Shown here: positions 50,527-58,854 of the stretch, in pieces
Layout of the letters: each line of letters begins with the position of its first letter
Numbering within the stretch: position 1 is the stretch's first letter
Source: Candidatus Peregrinibacteria bacterium
Lineage (GTDB): Bacteria > Patescibacteriota > Gracilibacteria > Peribacterales > Peribacteraceae
Assembly (NCBI GenBank): GCA_016186175.1
Contig: JACPMB010000003.1
Location: forward strand, 1-64,000
Direction: 5' to 3'
Length of the DNA: 64,000 nt
Program-made: the position numbers and the translations under genes
The notes under the pieces: generated by a model
Databases searched by the model: none
Told to the model about the DNA's origin: nothing
What the model saw: only the letters and a program-made list of their open reading frames with translations

Positions 50527-50583
50527 ATGTCAGCATATAGTTGTTCCGGAGGCGGCGGATGCGGAGGCGGCTGCAGCCACTGA
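50527..50583 (+). CDS. Tiny Cys/Gly-rich peptide MSAYSCSGGGGCGGGCSH
   Basis: 18-codon ORF after a pyrimidine-rich leader. Confidence 0.35.
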   Translation: MSAYSCSGGGGCGGGCSH

Positions 50584-50683
50584 TTTATCGCCGATGTATT
50601 CGTCAGAAAATAGGGTTCGCGTGCGTACAACGCGGGCCCTTTTGGTTGCACAATAGCCCGCATAATTTGATGCGGCTTGCTTC

Positions 50684-50712
50684 TTGACACATAACAGAAA
50701 AGGTATTTAATT
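50684..50712 (+). promoter_or_regulatory. Promoter TTGACA-N17-TTAATT, leaderless spacing
   Basis: -10 ends 6 nt before ATG 50719. Confidence 0.6.
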
Positions 50713-50718
50713 AACTGC

Positions 50719-51762
50719 ATGACTGAAACACGCCGCGAATGCGAGGATGAGCCGATACAGGCAACATTCGACAAATTGGTGGATGAATGTCTATCCACGG
50801 CGGAAAAACTGGGTGTGAGCATTAAGCATCAAAATGCGCTCTCCATCTGGCTGTGCAAAGGCCTGGATTCAGGCTGGTCGAATGTCAAACAAATATTCGC
50901 AGAAGTATGGCGCAAAACTGAAAAGGATTCAGTTATACGTGAGCAACTCAAGGCCGCCGTCCGCTCCATCGCATCTCAATTCTGCGATATTAACGCGTAT
51001 TATATAGCTAAAGTTCTGTGCGAAACGACGGAGCAGGATCACGGAACGATGATTCTGGAACATGCGCGGGCGCACGGCGCGATTGATCCGATAAGCAAGG
51101 ATGTCAATCTTGATCTTGCGATGACAGTGGAGGAACGAGGCACTGCGCAAGAGATAGACAAGGTGCTTGCTTTGAAATTGCCAATGAGCGGAGGCTTCGA
51201 CGATATACACGGACAGGTCAAAGATGTTCTGGAAAACATCTGGCGTTTGCTCAAAACATACACCAGGCATCTACAACTGCCATCACGACACGGCAATGTT
51301 TATCAATTGTTGTTTCCGACGGCGGCTTTGCAGCTGCACGAACAGAACTACGATATTGCAATCGGGGTGCTCCATGGCGGAGCGAATATCGTCAATTATA
51401 TGCACCCTCTTGGTCAGAACTCCGGTTATCTGGAATGGCACAGGCACTGGCAGCGCAATCCAACATGGATTACAAAAAATAGGACAGAGATAAGGAAGGG
51501 CATGAGAGTGCTACTGTGCGAGAATGATGCGTGTTCCGGAGATACTTTGATCAATGTGATGCGCAAGCTGGATTCTATTTCTCCGTCGTCGGTGGACGTG
51601 TGTTTTACAGGCATAAGGCACAAAGCAAGCAAAGATGTTGCCGGTAAAATGAATGCTTTCGGCCGGATCATGCACCTCACTGACCTGAGCAGTGAAAGAA
51701 TTTTTTCAGACATGTTGAAGTACAAGCAATTGCTGACGGATGTCATGGCCGGTACGGAGTGA
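50719..51762 (+). CDS. Phosphoribosyltransferase-like protein of unknown function
   Basis: RVLLCENDACSGDTLINVMRKL resembles the PRPP-binding loop. Confidence 0.65.
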   Translation: MTETRRECEDEPIQATFDKLVDECLSTAEKLGVSIKHQNALSIWLCKGLDSGWSNVKQIFAEVWRKTEKDSVIREQLKAAVRSIASQFCDINAYYIAKVLCETTEQDHGTMILEHARAHGAIDPISKDVNLDLAMTVEERGTAQEIDKVLALKLPMSGGFDDIHGQVKDVLENIWRLLKTYTRHLQLPSRHGNVYQLLFPTAALQLHEQNYDIAIGVLHGGANIVNYMHPLGQNSGYLEWHRHWQRNPTWITKNRTEIRKGMRVLLCENDACSGDTLINVMRKLDSISPSSVDVCFTGIRHKASKDVAGKMNAFGRIMHLTDLSSERIFSDMLKYKQLLTDVMAGTE

Positions 51763-51930
51763 GAGTTCGGATATCGAATGACACCGCTTCGCTTTTAAAT
51801 GGATGGGCCACGTTCCCATTGCTGATGCTTGATCCAAATTATTTTGTGTACGGCTCTCCCAGTTTCTTCATAACCCGGTGAAAACGCTTTTAAAACGGCA
51901 AGCGCTGGAAGTCGTGTATACTGCGGGAGT

Positions 51931-53109
51931 ATGGAGGAAACTGACGTTCCAGAGATGCACGTGAAACAGACGGTGCGTGTGTTCGCTGCGGCCTCTTTTC
52001 TTCACGATATCGGATCGGACATGATTTTCTCCGTCTGGCCGCTCTTCCTCACGCAAGTGCTCGGTGCGAACATGGCGGTCGTCGGTTTCATTGATGGACT
52101 TGGCGACACCATCGTCTCGATCTCTCAGGCAGTCTCCGGCTATCTCTCTGACCGCATCCGCAAGAGGAAGATCTTTGTGTGGATGGGATACCTGCTCGGC
52201 GGCATCGCACGGATCGGCTATGCACTCGCGCCATCGTGGCAATGGATCATTCCTTTCCGCATCCTCGACCGCTCAGGGAAAATGCGCGGTGCGCCGCGTG
52301 ATGCAATGCTTTCGGATGTCTCGACTCGCGAAAATCGCGGAAGGCACTTCGGCATACTGCGGGCAATGGACAATGCTGGTGCCGTCGTCGGCATCATCTT
52401 GTCCATCCTGCTCATCGAGCGGATTGGTTATAGCTCACTGTTCCTGACCGCCGCGGTTCCTTCCATACTAGCCGTTCTCCTCGTACTCACCTTCGTCCGG
52501 GAATCGACATCCTCAACGCGAATCTTCAAAGGAGTCCGGCTGACGGATTTCACACATGATCTCAAGCTCTACACCATACTCTCTGCGCTCTTTTCTTTGG
52601 GGAACTTCAGCTACTCCTTCCTCCTCCTTGTGGCGAGACAGGCCGGATTCACTGTTGGTTCCATTCCCGTCCTGTATTTGCTCTTTACGCTCATGGCCGC
52701 TCTCTTCTCGCTGCCGTTCGGGAAGCTGGCAGACAAGTTCAACCGGAAAGCAGTTCTCCTCTGCTCTTTTATCCTCTGGGCTGGAGTTTCCACCTTGCTA
52801 CTCCTGAGTCACTCCACGACTGCCATCATAGTATCGTTCGTGCTCTACGGACTTCACAAGGCGGCGCACGATCCGGTCCAAAAGGCTTTTGCCGCTGAAC
52901 TCGCACCGAAGGATTTTGTCGCGAGCACACTCGGCGGATTCCAGATGGTCATCGGTCTCTGCAGTCTCCCCGCATCGCTGATGGCAGGTCTTATCTGGGA
53001 TCGCATTGGCATGATGATGCCATTCCTGCTTTCCCTCATCCTGACTGTTTTTTCCTCTTTCCTGCTGCTGTTTGTGACTGAAGGCAAAAAGTCGCGCAGG
53101 CCAAGTTAA
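51931..53109 (+). CDS. MFS transporter
   Basis: 12-TM pattern, GYLSDRIRKRK, GKLADKFNRKAVL. Confidence 0.9.
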   Translation: MEETDVPEMHVKQTVRVFAAASFLHDIGSDMIFSVWPLFLTQVLGANMAVVGFIDGLGDTIVSISQAVSGYLSDRIRKRKIFVWMGYLLGGIARIGYALAPSWQWIIPFRILDRSGKMRGAPRDAMLSDVSTRENRGRHFGILRAMDNAGAVVGIILSILLIERIGYSSLFLTAAVPSILAVLLVLTFVRESTSSTRIFKGVRLTDFTHDLKLYTILSALFSLGNFSYSFLLLVARQAGFTVGSIPVLYLLFTLMAALFSLPFGKLADKFNRKAVLLCSFILWAGVSTLLLLSHSTTAIIVSFVLYGLHKAAHDPVQKAFAAELAPKDFVASTLGGFQMVIGLCSLPASLMAGLIWDRIGMMMPFLLSLILTVFSSFLLLFVTEGKKSRRPS

Positions 53110-53224
53110 ACCGAATAATTCCGAACAGTTGATGAAAAATACGTATTGTGGTCAGCCATCCTATTGGCATCCAATGATATTCGATCCAAGGCTCGGCCGC
53201 AAAATTCCACTATGCCACTGCAGT

Positions 53225-54616
53225 CTAGTGCCGTGACCCATGCAATTCGCTTCGCCGAAGGAGAAACGTCAGGATCGGAGGTGTGAGGAGAGTCGTGAGG
53301 ATCACCATAATGATGATGACGGAAAAAAGTTTGTCCGTGAGCACCCCGAGAGACAATCCCATCGAAGCAAAGATGAGACCCACTTCACCACGAGGCACCA
53401 TTCCCCAGCCGACGAGCGACTTTCGCACGGGTCCTGCGGCGAGTCCGGAGACGATCTTCCCTACGAATGCCACTGCGGTGATCCCGAGGGCGACGAGGAG
53501 CACAGGGAGGTTCCCGAGCGTCTCGAGTTTCACTCCCATGCCGATCATGATGAAGAAGATCGGCACGAGGAAATGGCCAAGCGGCTCGATGATGTCGTCG
53601 ATGTGCCGATCAGCATGCGGCTCGATCGCTGCGAGCACGCGCTGCCTCGTCGCGCTGTCTGCCTTCTCCACCGACGCTTTCACGTCGGATACCACTTTTG
53701 GATCCTTGAAGTAGCGGAAGTGCACGGGTTCGAGGACGAGTCCCGCCGCGAAGGCTCCGACGATCGGCGCAAGACCTATTTGCTGCGCGAGCCCTGCGAT
53801 GACGAGCCCGAAGCACACAGCCAGGGTGAACTTCATGCCGACACCTGTATGAATCATCGAGAAGAGCTTGCCGAGGCGCGGTGCCAGAACGTGGCCGATG
53901 ACGATGGATCCCACGAGGAACGCAAGTGCCTTCAACGTGATGAGGCTGATACCTGCGAAGTTCACGGTGCCTTCCGTGGCGATCGCAGATACCACAGCGA
54001 GGATGATGAGGCCGATGACGTCGTCGATGACAGCAGCTCCGAGCACGATCTGCGCCTCTGGACTCTGCAATTTCTTAAGATCACGGAAGACGCGCGCGGT
54101 GATACCGACGGAGGTGGCCGTCAATGCTGCTCCCAAGAAAAGGTAGGCATTGCTCTGCAGGCCTGGGAGAAGCAGAGGACCCACAATGTACGTACCGAGC
54201 ACGAACGGTGCAATCACACCGACCGTGGCGACGAGGAGGGCACGGACACCGACTTTTCGCATCTTTTGAATATTCGATTCGAGACCGATTTGGAAGAGAA
54301 GAATGACTACCCCCAGTTCCGCAAGGAAGCGGATGATCTCGTGATGCTTCACGGGCTCGATCCAGGGAATGCCGACGAGCACGAGGTTCCCAAGCAGCAC
54401 ACCCATGATCAGTTCACCGAGGACAGCAGGTTGCCCGAAGCGTTCGACGAGACTCGCCATCTTCGCGGCCACGAGCAGGAAAGCGATCCAGAGGAACGTG
54501 CTTGCGATATTGTGTGTTCCCGGATCTCCGGCACTTTCGGCTGCGAAGGCAATCGGCACATGAGCGAGCGCGAGAAGTGAGAGAGGAAAGATTCTTCGAA
54601 GCAACGTGCAGCGCAT
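53225..54616 (-). CDS. Cation:proton antiporter (CPA2/KefB-like)
   Basis: FGQPAVLGELIMGVLLGNL, multi-TM. Confidence 0.9.
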   Translation of the reverse strand: MRCTLLRRIFPLSLLALAHVPIAFAAESAGDPGTHNIASTFLWIAFLLVAAKMASLVERFGQPAVLGELIMGVLLGNLVLVGIPWIEPVKHHEIIRFLAELGVVILLFQIGLESNIQKMRKVGVRALLVATVGVIAPFVLGTYIVGPLLLPGLQSNAYLFLGAALTATSVGITARVFRDLKKLQSPEAQIVLGAAVIDDVIGLIILAVVSAIATEGTVNFAGISLITLKALAFLVGSIVIGHVLAPRLGKLFSMIHTGVGMKFTLAVCFGLVIAGLAQQIGLAPIVGAFAAGLVLEPVHFRYFKDPKVVSDVKASVEKADSATRQRVLAAIEPHADRHIDDIIEPLGHFLVPIFFIMIGMGVKLETLGNLPVLLVALGITAVAFVGKIVSGLAAGPVRKSLVGWGMVPRGEVGLIFASMGLSLGVLTDKLFSVIIIMVILTTLLTPPILTFLLRRSELHGSRH

Positions 54617-54746
54617 GCGTTTGGGAGGAAAGTTGTGGCATAGTATGCCGTGAAGGTTGATTCCGTTCAAGCCCACTGGCCTCGGCGAAAAACAACTGCG
54701 TCAACTGGAGAAACAATGGGAATCACGAACATGATGACAGAAATAA

Positions 54747-55727
54747 TCACAGAGCGATGACGATCTGTATGGCAACGATCCCGAGGTACCCTCCGAGGAG
54801 CACAGCGCCTTCGAGCCGCGAGATCGTCTGCTTCGTGAGAAGAAAGAAAAAGAGCAGGAGGCTCATTACGATGAGCGCAGGCAATTCAAACGAAAGCCAG
54901 CGACTGGAGATGGCGACCGGCGAGAGCATCGCCGCGATGCCGAGCGTCACTAGGAGTGTGAAAACGTTGCTACCGAGCGTCTCGGACACGGCGATGTCCC
55001 CCATGCCCTTCTTCGTAGCTTTATACGCCGCAAAGATATTGGGGAGCGACGGTCCGAGCGCCCCCAGCGTCAGACCGATGAGGAGTTCATCGATACCAAG
55101 GGTGCTGGCAAACCACACGAGTTGCTGCGAGAAAATATGCGCGCCGACGAGGAGCAAAGCCGTTCCAAGGATGAACGAGAGCCAGTTCGCTTTCATTTTG
55201 CCGAAGTTGAAGCCGATGAAATCAAGTTCCATCTCGATTTCTTGTATTTCTTTGCTGCGTTCTTCGGGAGACAGCTGCTTCTCCTGCATGAAGATATTGA
55301 CGAGGTACGGGATGAAGAGCAGGAACAACGCCCCGCCCTCCAGCCGCGTGATCTCGCCGCTCGCGCCGATGGCGAAGATGAGAATCGGGATGATGATCGA
55401 GAAGATGCCATCCCGTAGAATGAGGGATTTCTTCACTTTCAATGGCCGGATAATCGCGCAGAATCCCGTCATGAGCCCGATGTTGCAGATGATCGAACCA
55501 AGCACCACGCCCAAGCTGATCGCGAGGTAGCCTTGCATCGTCGTGAGGACGGCCACGAGAATCTCCGGCAAGCTCACGGCGGTAGAGACGAGGATGAGCC
55601 CCACAGCCACTCCCGATACACCGAGCCTCCGTGCAATAGGGATGAGGGAAGCGGTCAGCCAGTCCGACCCCTTACCCATAAGAAGAATGCCGAGGCCAGT
55701 GAAAAGGAACGCAACGATGAGGAACAT
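54747..55727 (-). CDS. Sodium/calcium exchanger family protein (CaCA)
   Basis: Duplicated alpha repeats: STAVSLPEILVAVLTTMQG...GSIICNIGLM and TLGALGPSLPNIFAAYKATKKGMGDIAVSETLGSNVF. Confidence 0.9.
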   Translation of the reverse strand: MFLIVAFLFTGLGILLMGKGSDWLTASLIPIARRLGVSGVAVGLILVSTAVSLPEILVAVLTTMQGYLAISLGVVLGSIICNIGLMTGFCAIIRPLKVKKSLILRDGIFSIIIPILIFAIGASGEITRLEGGALFLLFIPYLVNIFMQEKQLSPEERSKEIQEIEMELDFIGFNFGKMKANWLSFILGTALLLVGAHIFSQQLVWFASTLGIDELLIGLTLGALGPSLPNIFAAYKATKKGMGDIAVSETLGSNVFTLLVTLGIAAMLSPVAISSRWLSFELPALIVMSLLLFFFLLTKQTISRLEGAVLLGGYLGIVAIQIVIAL

Positions 55728-55865
55728 GAGATGTAGAAATGGATTGTAGCAGCGATCTGATCGATATAAGTTGAGGATTCATCTTCTTCGACGCTCCGAA
55801 ACCAATCCTGCGTGGCATCAGGGTTCTGATGTTCTTTCTTTGTTCTGCTATACAATGCGGACATC

Positions 55866-56465
55866 ATGCACATCTTCGCCCTCGAAACAGACATCGGGAA
55901 ACTGAAGGCAAGTTTCCTCTCGGAAGAGGAACGGGAGATCTGCACGGTGTTCTTCCATGGTTTCCGATTCTTCCTGACAGTGCTGCGTCTGACGCTCTGG
56001 ACTTTCCTCATCATCGGCATCGCCATGGGGATCGGCTTAGCGGGTCTGCCATTTTCATGGGTCGTTATCGCGGCGTCCAGTGTCTGGCTCGCCTTTGTCT
56101 CCCGACCGTTGCTGCGAGCATACCTCGACTGGCATTACGACTTCATCCTCATCACGACTGACAAAGTGATCCTCGTCAATCAATCATCGATCTTCCATCA
56201 GAAGGTCACACCGATGAACCTGGAGAATTTCGCGAGTGCGAGTGCTGAGACACAATTCTGGAACCTCTTCCCCTTCGGAATTCTGCACTTCAACTGGAAA
56301 GAGGGTGTAGGGAACGGTGTGAATCTACGCTACATCCCGCATGCGCATGACATCGCATCGTGCATCTCGGACGCGATCACCACATTCCAGCGGCGCAAGG
56401 ATCTGCGTCGCTACGGCAGTACGTCGGAAGAGGAACAGAGAAGAGGGCATGAAGTGCGGTCGTGA
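55866..56465 (+). CDS. Membrane protein with PH-like domain
   Basis: Two TMs then HYDFILITTDKVILVNQSSIFHQKVTPMNLENF. Confidence 0.7.
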   Translation: MHIFALETDIGKLKASFLSEEEREICTVFFHGFRFFLTVLRLTLWTFLIIGIAMGIGLAGLPFSWVVIAASSVWLAFVSRPLLRAYLDWHYDFILITTDKVILVNQSSIFHQKVTPMNLENFASASAETQFWNLFPFGILHFNWKEGVGNGVNLRYIPHAHDIASCISDAITTFQRRKDLRRYGSTSEEEQRRGHEVRS

Positions 56466-56467
56466 AC

Positions 56468-56710
56468 TTACAAATTTGAATCCCAGAGAGCATCCTCGAA
56501 GGTCGGGGTTTGAGAACTTGAAGGCACCACGATCGCGAGAGGCGGATTCCTTTCGCAAGTTGACCGGATTCGACGACCAACCTGATTCGTTCCCCATTCG
56601 TCGAGAACTTCTTTCACTATTTGATCAGCTAGATTGCGCTGTTCATTGGAAAGCTGCCGGACTTCAAATGGAGTGCCTTCTTCTGCCCTTTCCCGGTTGC
56701 TCATGAGCAA
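56468..56710 (-). CDS. Hypothetical protein
   Basis: 80-aa ORF. Confidence 0.4.
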   Translation of the reverse strand: MLMSNRERAEEGTPFEVRQLSNEQRNLADQIVKEVLDEWGTNQVGRRIRSTCERNPPLAIVVPSSSQTPTFEDALWDSNL

Positions 56711-56752
56711 AATATACCTGCGAACATATATGGAAGCAATGAGATAGTGACA

Positions 56753-57013
56753 TCAGTTTTTCGTCGGATGCTTACCTACAGCAAGATTTTCTTTCTTCAT
56801 CTTGCTCCATGTCTTCACCTGCGCTTCACGACGTCTGGCTTCAACAAGAGTAGAAAATTCTTCGTGATAGATGATTTTCACTGGCCGTCGCGATCGTGTG
56901 TATTTAGCACCTTTGCCTATATTGTGTCTCGCCTCTCGAGCTTTCAGATCAATACAAGAACCTGAATACAAAGACGCATCGACGCACCGTGCAAGATAGA
57001 AATAGTAAGGCAT
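56753..57013 (-). CDS. GIY-YIG nuclease superfamily protein (UPF0213-like)
   Basis: MPYYFYLARCVDASLYSGSCIDLKAREARHNIGKGAKYTRSRRPVKIIYHE. Confidence 0.85.
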   Translation of the reverse strand: MPYYFYLARCVDASLYSGSCIDLKAREARHNIGKGAKYTRSRRPVKIIYHEEFSTLVEARRREAQVKTWSKMKKENLAVGKHPTKN

Positions 57014-57259
57014 TGGTTTATGAGTATATCTGATTGATTGCCCTCGGCTCGCTCCGCTCGCTCGGGGCACTCGCCTCGGCCACGCGAAAGAATGGTCGGA
57101 GCCCGAGCGAAGCCGAGGGCGTAGACCACGAGCGAGGCCCGAGTTGCGCAGCAACGAGGGCCGAGTCGAGTGGCAGAACAACGGGGTCTGACACCAAAAA
57201 GGTTGAGGCCCAGACAAGGTTTTTGAGAGTCGGGTTTTAGGGATGACAGGGCAAGACGG

Positions 57260-57523
57260 TCACCTCTTTTCTGATGCTCTGAGAAAGATTACGGTCGTTA
57301 CAAGCTCGATCAATTTTCTTCCATGAGCATCATCTTCAAATCCCCCCATTATTGATATGAGACTTCTCCTCGATGAATCTTGTTGAAGAGTAGTTGCAGC
57401 TTTTTGGAGAACTGTGATGTCATCTGGAGTGAGAGCGGCTTCTACAAAACGTGGATGGCTTTTCGCCAGAGAACCAATATCCAAGCCTGTTGTGTAATCA
57501 AATCCCTCATCCATAACTTTCAT
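57260..57523 (-). CDS. Hypothetical protein
   Basis: MKVMDEGFDYTTGLDIGSLAKSHPRFVEAALTPDDI... Confidence 0.55.
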   Translation of the reverse strand: MKVMDEGFDYTTGLDIGSLAKSHPRFVEAALTPDDITVLQKAATTLQQDSSRRSLISIMGGFEDDAHGRKLIELVTTVIFLRASEKR

Positions 57524-57536
57524 ATTGTACCATTTT

Positions 57537-57821
57537 CTAGGCAATCTTAGAAACTGAGGAATGTGAATTGAATTTGAAATGATGTGCAAGTTGTTTCTTT
57601 ACAAAGCGATGGCCAGCACCGCTTTTCAGAAATTTCTCTCGGCCAAGGGCATCCATCTTCTCCATGTATGCCTCGTAGTAGATGAGTTTCCAGGGTTCTC
57701 CATGAGAGGTGGAAATATTCTTGCCGTCATTATGAGCATCGAGACGTTCTTCAACATTCGTCGTGTAGCCGATATACCATTGTTTGTCAGTCTCGCTTTC
57801 GAGGAGGTAAACGAAATACAT
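57537..57821 (-). CDS. GIY-YIG nuclease family protein
   Basis: MYFVYLLESETDKQWYIGYTTNVEERLDAHNDGK. Confidence 0.88.
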   Translation of the reverse strand: MYFVYLLESETDKQWYIGYTTNVEERLDAHNDGKNISTSHGEPWKLIYYEAYMEKMDALGREKFLKSGAGHRFVKKQLAHHFKFNSHSSVSKIA

Positions 57822-57839
57822 AGCAGATTATTGTAGCAG

Positions 57840-58050
57840 CCCCGTAAAGGCGCTGCGCGCCCACGGGGACACGGCCCGTAAAAAGCTGCGGCTTCACGGG
57901 CCATGTAAAAAAGCTTCTCGTGCGTTTATATGTTTTTCTCGTCGCAAGTTGGTGGCTGCGCCACGTGACTGCGCGCAGGGACGTAAAGCGGCTGCGCCGC
58001 CACGTCCCACGTAAAACAGCTGCTCGCTTCGCTGCGCGCAGTTTTACGTG
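57840..58050. repeat. Hairpin array with conserved AAA/C bulge
   Basis: 57840-57868, 57873-57902, 57978-58008, plus an 11-bp stem hairpin CCACGTAAAAC/GTTTTACGTGG. Confidence 0.85.
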
Positions 58051-58051
58051 G

Positions 58052-58123
58052 CAGCCCCACGGGGAATCGAACCCCGGTTAACGGATTGAAAACCCGCTGT
58101 CCTAACCGCTAGACGATGGGGCC
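58052..58123 (-). tRNA. tRNA-Glu (TTC)
   Basis: GGCCCCATCGTCTAGCGGTTAGGACAGCGGGTTTTCAATCCGTTAACCGGGGTTCGATTCCCCGTGGGGCTG. Confidence 0.93.
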
Positions 58124-58324
58124 GTGATCGTGGGAGGGCCACCTAGCGGTGTCCCTCCCACGGACCCACCCTTCCCTTTCGGCGGTGTCGCTCCAGCCGG
58201 GCAAAGCCCGGCTTCGCGACAATTTTTTTGATTAGTCCGAGAAAGAAGAATGCGTCCGTGAAAGAACGACTTTGTCATCATAATGCATCAGGATGCAGAA
58301 AAATACTGCCGCTATACTTTTTCC

Positions 58325-58786
58325 ATGCCATATTATTTCTACCTCGCCCGCTGCAGAGACGGATCGCTCTACGCTGGAACATGCATGGACCCCGCGACGC
58401 GGCAGGCGAAGCACAATGACGGGACGGGCGCGAAGTACACGCGCTCCCGCCGGCCGGTGAAGATTATCTATCACGAAGCATGTGCGACACTCGGAGAAGC
58501 ACGACGGCGGGAGGCGGAAATCAAGCGCTGGAGAAAACGCGACAAAGAGGAGCTCGCGGCATCAACGCGACGCGCGGCGGAGTATCAGAGATTGCTTCCG
58601 AGCAGCTGCCTTGAGAAAACATCAGCGAGGCGGCAAGCAAGAGAGCGTTCGCTCGGCGCCAGACATCTGGAACCTCTGCAAAATGATACGCATCACCAAA
58701 ACATCACGATGGTAAGGAACCTCTCAAAAATCGCTTCATGCGAGGAAGCGAGCCAAAATTTCGCGAGGCGTATCGGCATACGTTGA
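58325..58786 (+). CDS. GIY-YIG nuclease superfamily protein, paralog of 56753-57013
   Basis: MPYYFYLARCRDGSLYAGTCMDPATRQAKHNDGTGAKYTRSRRPVKIIYHE; C-terminus runs into repeat 58669-58836. Confidence 0.85.
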   Translation: MPYYFYLARCRDGSLYAGTCMDPATRQAKHNDGTGAKYTRSRRPVKIIYHEACATLGEARRREAEIKRWRKRDKEELAASTRRAAEYQRLLPSSCLEKTSARRQARERSLGARHLEPLQNDTHHQNITMVRNLSKIASCEEASQNFARRIGIR

Positions 58787-58836
58787 GCGAAATTTTGGCG
58801 CAGCTGACGAAGCAGGAGGCATTTTTCAGAGGTTCC
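58669..58836 (-). repeat. 168-bp palindromic/MITE-like element, copy 2
   Basis: Reverse complement of 5767-5934 with about 5 differences. Confidence 0.9.
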
Positions 58837-58854
58837 GCCTGGTACCACTGTCGA

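Noticed and set aside
53240-54580. 446-aa plus-strand ORF antisense to the cation:proton antiporter
   Set aside because: Charged low-information sequence opposite a clear multi-TM antiporter.
57840-58050. Integron attC array
   Set aside because: Bulged hairpins superficially resemble attC, but no GTTRRRY/RYYYAAC core sites and no integrase in the window.
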